Part shown: piece by piece, positions 5,666-6,975 of the stretch
Numbering within the stretch: the first letter of the stretch is position 1
How the letters are laid out: each line of letters opens with the position of its first letter
NCBI GenBank assembly: GCA_964468005.1
Contig: CAYXUT010000158.1
Coordinates: 1-6,975 of the forward strand
Direction of reading: 5' to 3'
From: TMED8 sp964468005
GTDB lineage: Bacteria > Pseudomonadota > Alphaproteobacteria > Rhodospirillales > Casp-alpha2
DNA length: 6,975 bases
Notes under the pieces: generated by a model
Database searches by the model: none
Seen by the model: the letters and a program-made list of their open reading frames with translations, nothing else
Told to the model about the DNA's origin: nothing
Translations under genes and position numbers: made by a program

Positions 5666-6975
5666 TCACTCTCCATCAGCCTTGGTGCTGGATTTGTCTT
5701 TGTCCGCCGGTTTCTTGGCGGGGACTTTCTTTTTTGCAGCCGGTTTCTTCGCCGTCTTTTTTTTCGGTTTTTCGTTTTTCTTCTCTTGTTCCTCGTTTTC
5801 CTTTTCCAGGGTTTCGATGAACTTGGCGAGCGGCACTTTCTTTTCAGTCACGTTGGCCAACTCGAGAATGAAATCCACGACCTTTTCTTCGTAGAGCGGC
5901 GCCGTCATATTTTCAATGGCTTGCGGGTTCTCCTTGAAGTGATTGAGAACCATTTCTTCCTGGCCCGGATAGTTGCGCGCTTCATCCATCATCGCTCGAT
6001 TAACGTCTTCCTGCGAGATTTGAATGTTGTTTTGGCGCCCGACCTCGGCTAGCAAGAGCCCCAACTGCACGCGGCGTAGCGCGATGTCGCGGAACTCTTT
6101 GTTTTGCTCCTCTTCAAACTTTTCGTCTTCGGCCTTACCGTCTTCTTCGCCTTCGGCGGATTTCTGCTGCTCTTTGTACTGCGCCCAGATTGTATCAAAC
6201 TCGGAATCGACCATCTTGTCCGGCACCTCGAAATCGTGCTTGTCGAACAATTCATCCAAAAGTAGGCGCTTGGCCCGGCCACGCGCCAGATTGACGTATT
6301 CGCGCGATTGCTCCTCGCTGATGGCTTGTTTCAGTTTGTCAAGGTCTTCCATTCCGGCTTTCTTAGCCAGCTCGTCATTGATCAACGCCGGCGTGGTTTC
6401 GCGGATTTCCTTTACCGCGACCTTAAACTCGGCGTCTTTGCCGGCTAATTCTGTTGCACCGTAGCTTTCTGGGAACGTTACTTTGAGCTCGACATCGTCG
6501 CCGGCATTGACGCCGACCAGCTGTTCTTCGAAGCCCGGAATGAAGCTCCCTGCGCCAAGCTCGAGAGAATAGTCTTCGGCTTTGCCGCCCGGAAACTCCT
6601 CACCATCAACCGTGCCAACGAAATCAATGGCGATAACATCGCCGTCCTTGCTCTTGCGTTTGCGGGAGATCGGCAGGGATGTTTGATGTACTTTGGCGAG
6701 ATTTTCCAGAGCCTGCTCGACATCATTGTCGTCAGCTTCTGGAGCCAGCCGCTCGATCTTGATCTTGGAGAAATCGGTAACCTCTATATCCGGCAACGTC
6801 TCGACGGCGATGGTGTACTCGAGGTCTTTACCGTCCTCGAAACCCTCGGCAATCTCGATTTCCGGCCGCATGGCGGGGCGCACGCCCTGCTCGGTCAGCG
6901 CTTGTTGTGATGAATCGCCTATGGCTTTTTCCAGGACTTCGCCTAGGACCCCCTGGCCAAAACGTTGTTTGAGCA
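5666..6975 (-). CDS. tig: Trigger factor, ribosome-associated chaperone (5' end outside window)
   Basis: Trigger factor binds the ribosome near the exit tunnel, shelters nascent chains, and has peptidyl-prolyl isomerase activity. The frame stays open to the right edge, where the first full codon reads into LKQRFGQGVLGEVLE. That matches the part of the family just after the ribosome-binding GFRxGxxP motif, so the motif and roughly 55-60 N-terminal residues are missing. The visible 435 residues hold the rest of the N domain, including PAMRPEIEI (about 34-42), and an FKBP-type isomerase domain (about 110-190, with IAIDFVGTVDGEEFPGG and FIPGFEEQLVG). The helical SurA-like chaperone domain (about 195-390) follows and contains a charged insert near 267-293. 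The last 45 residues form a tail with 17 lysines, of KKPAAKKK type, beyond the usual core. clpP follows 38 bases downstream. The stop is TGA. Confidence 0.97.
   Translation of the reverse strand, partial: LKQRFGQGVLGEVLEKAIGDSSQQALTEQGVRPAMRPEIEIAEGFEDGKDLEYTIAVETLPDIEVTDFSKIKIERLAPEADDNDVEQALENLAKVHQTSLPISRKRKSKDGDVIAIDFVGTVDGEEFPGGKAEDYSLELGAGSFIPGFEEQLVGVNAGDDVELKVTFPESYGATELAGKDAEFKVAVKEIRETTPALINDELAKKAGMEDLDKLKQAISEEQSREYVNLARGRAKRLLLDELFDKHDFEVPDKMVDSEFDTIWAQYKEQQKSAEGEEDGKAEDEKFEEEQNKEFRDIALRRVQLGLLLAEVGRQNNIQISQEDVNRAMMDEARNYPGQEEMVLNHFKENPQAIENMTAPLYEEKVVDFILELANVTEKKVPLAKFIETLEKENEEQEKKNEKPKKKTAKKPAAKKKVPAKKPADKDKSSTKADGE

Overview
The window is a chromosomal housekeeping block from an alphaproteobacterium of moderate GC content. 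All genes lie on the minus strand, so transcription runs from high to low coordinates: tig (trigger factor, its start outside the window), clpP, clpX, lon, hupB, and a tRNA-Val cut by the left edge. The order tig-clpP-clpX-lon-hupB followed by tRNA-Val is, from general knowledge, a familiar alphaproteobacterial arrangement. The protein sequences fit that group, for example the Lon and ClpP N-termini. The genus cannot be named from this window.

Layout from right to left. Tig (5666 to the right edge) lacks only about its first 55-60 residues and carries a long lysine-rich tail. clpP follows 38 bases later and is probably co-transcribed. A 219-base gap leads to clpX; it holds a possible promoter and a small hairpin just before the clpX ribosome binding site. 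A 123-base gap leads to lon and contains a heat-shock-like promoter candidate. A 516-base gap separates lon from hupB; it contains the hupB promoter candidate and otherwise no convincing gene. hupB ends at a strong symmetrical terminator, after which tRNA-Val appears to have its own promoter.

Together the genes form a protein quality-control set. Trigger factor meets nascent chains at the ribosome, ClpX unfolds substrates and feeds them into ClpP, and Lon degrades damaged and regulatory proteins on its own. HU is the nucleoid protein that commonly sits beside lon. All catalytic and nucleotide-binding residues that can be checked are intact, and no gene appears broken.

No undescribed system, mobile element, CRISPR array or defence locus is visible. 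The points worth a second look are regulatory or small in scale: the lon promoter candidate, the unexplained lon-hupB gap, small inverted repeats before clpX and hupB, and the Tig tail with its run of eight A. Two start sites were moved inward from the longest reading frame (lon to 3377, clpP to 5627).
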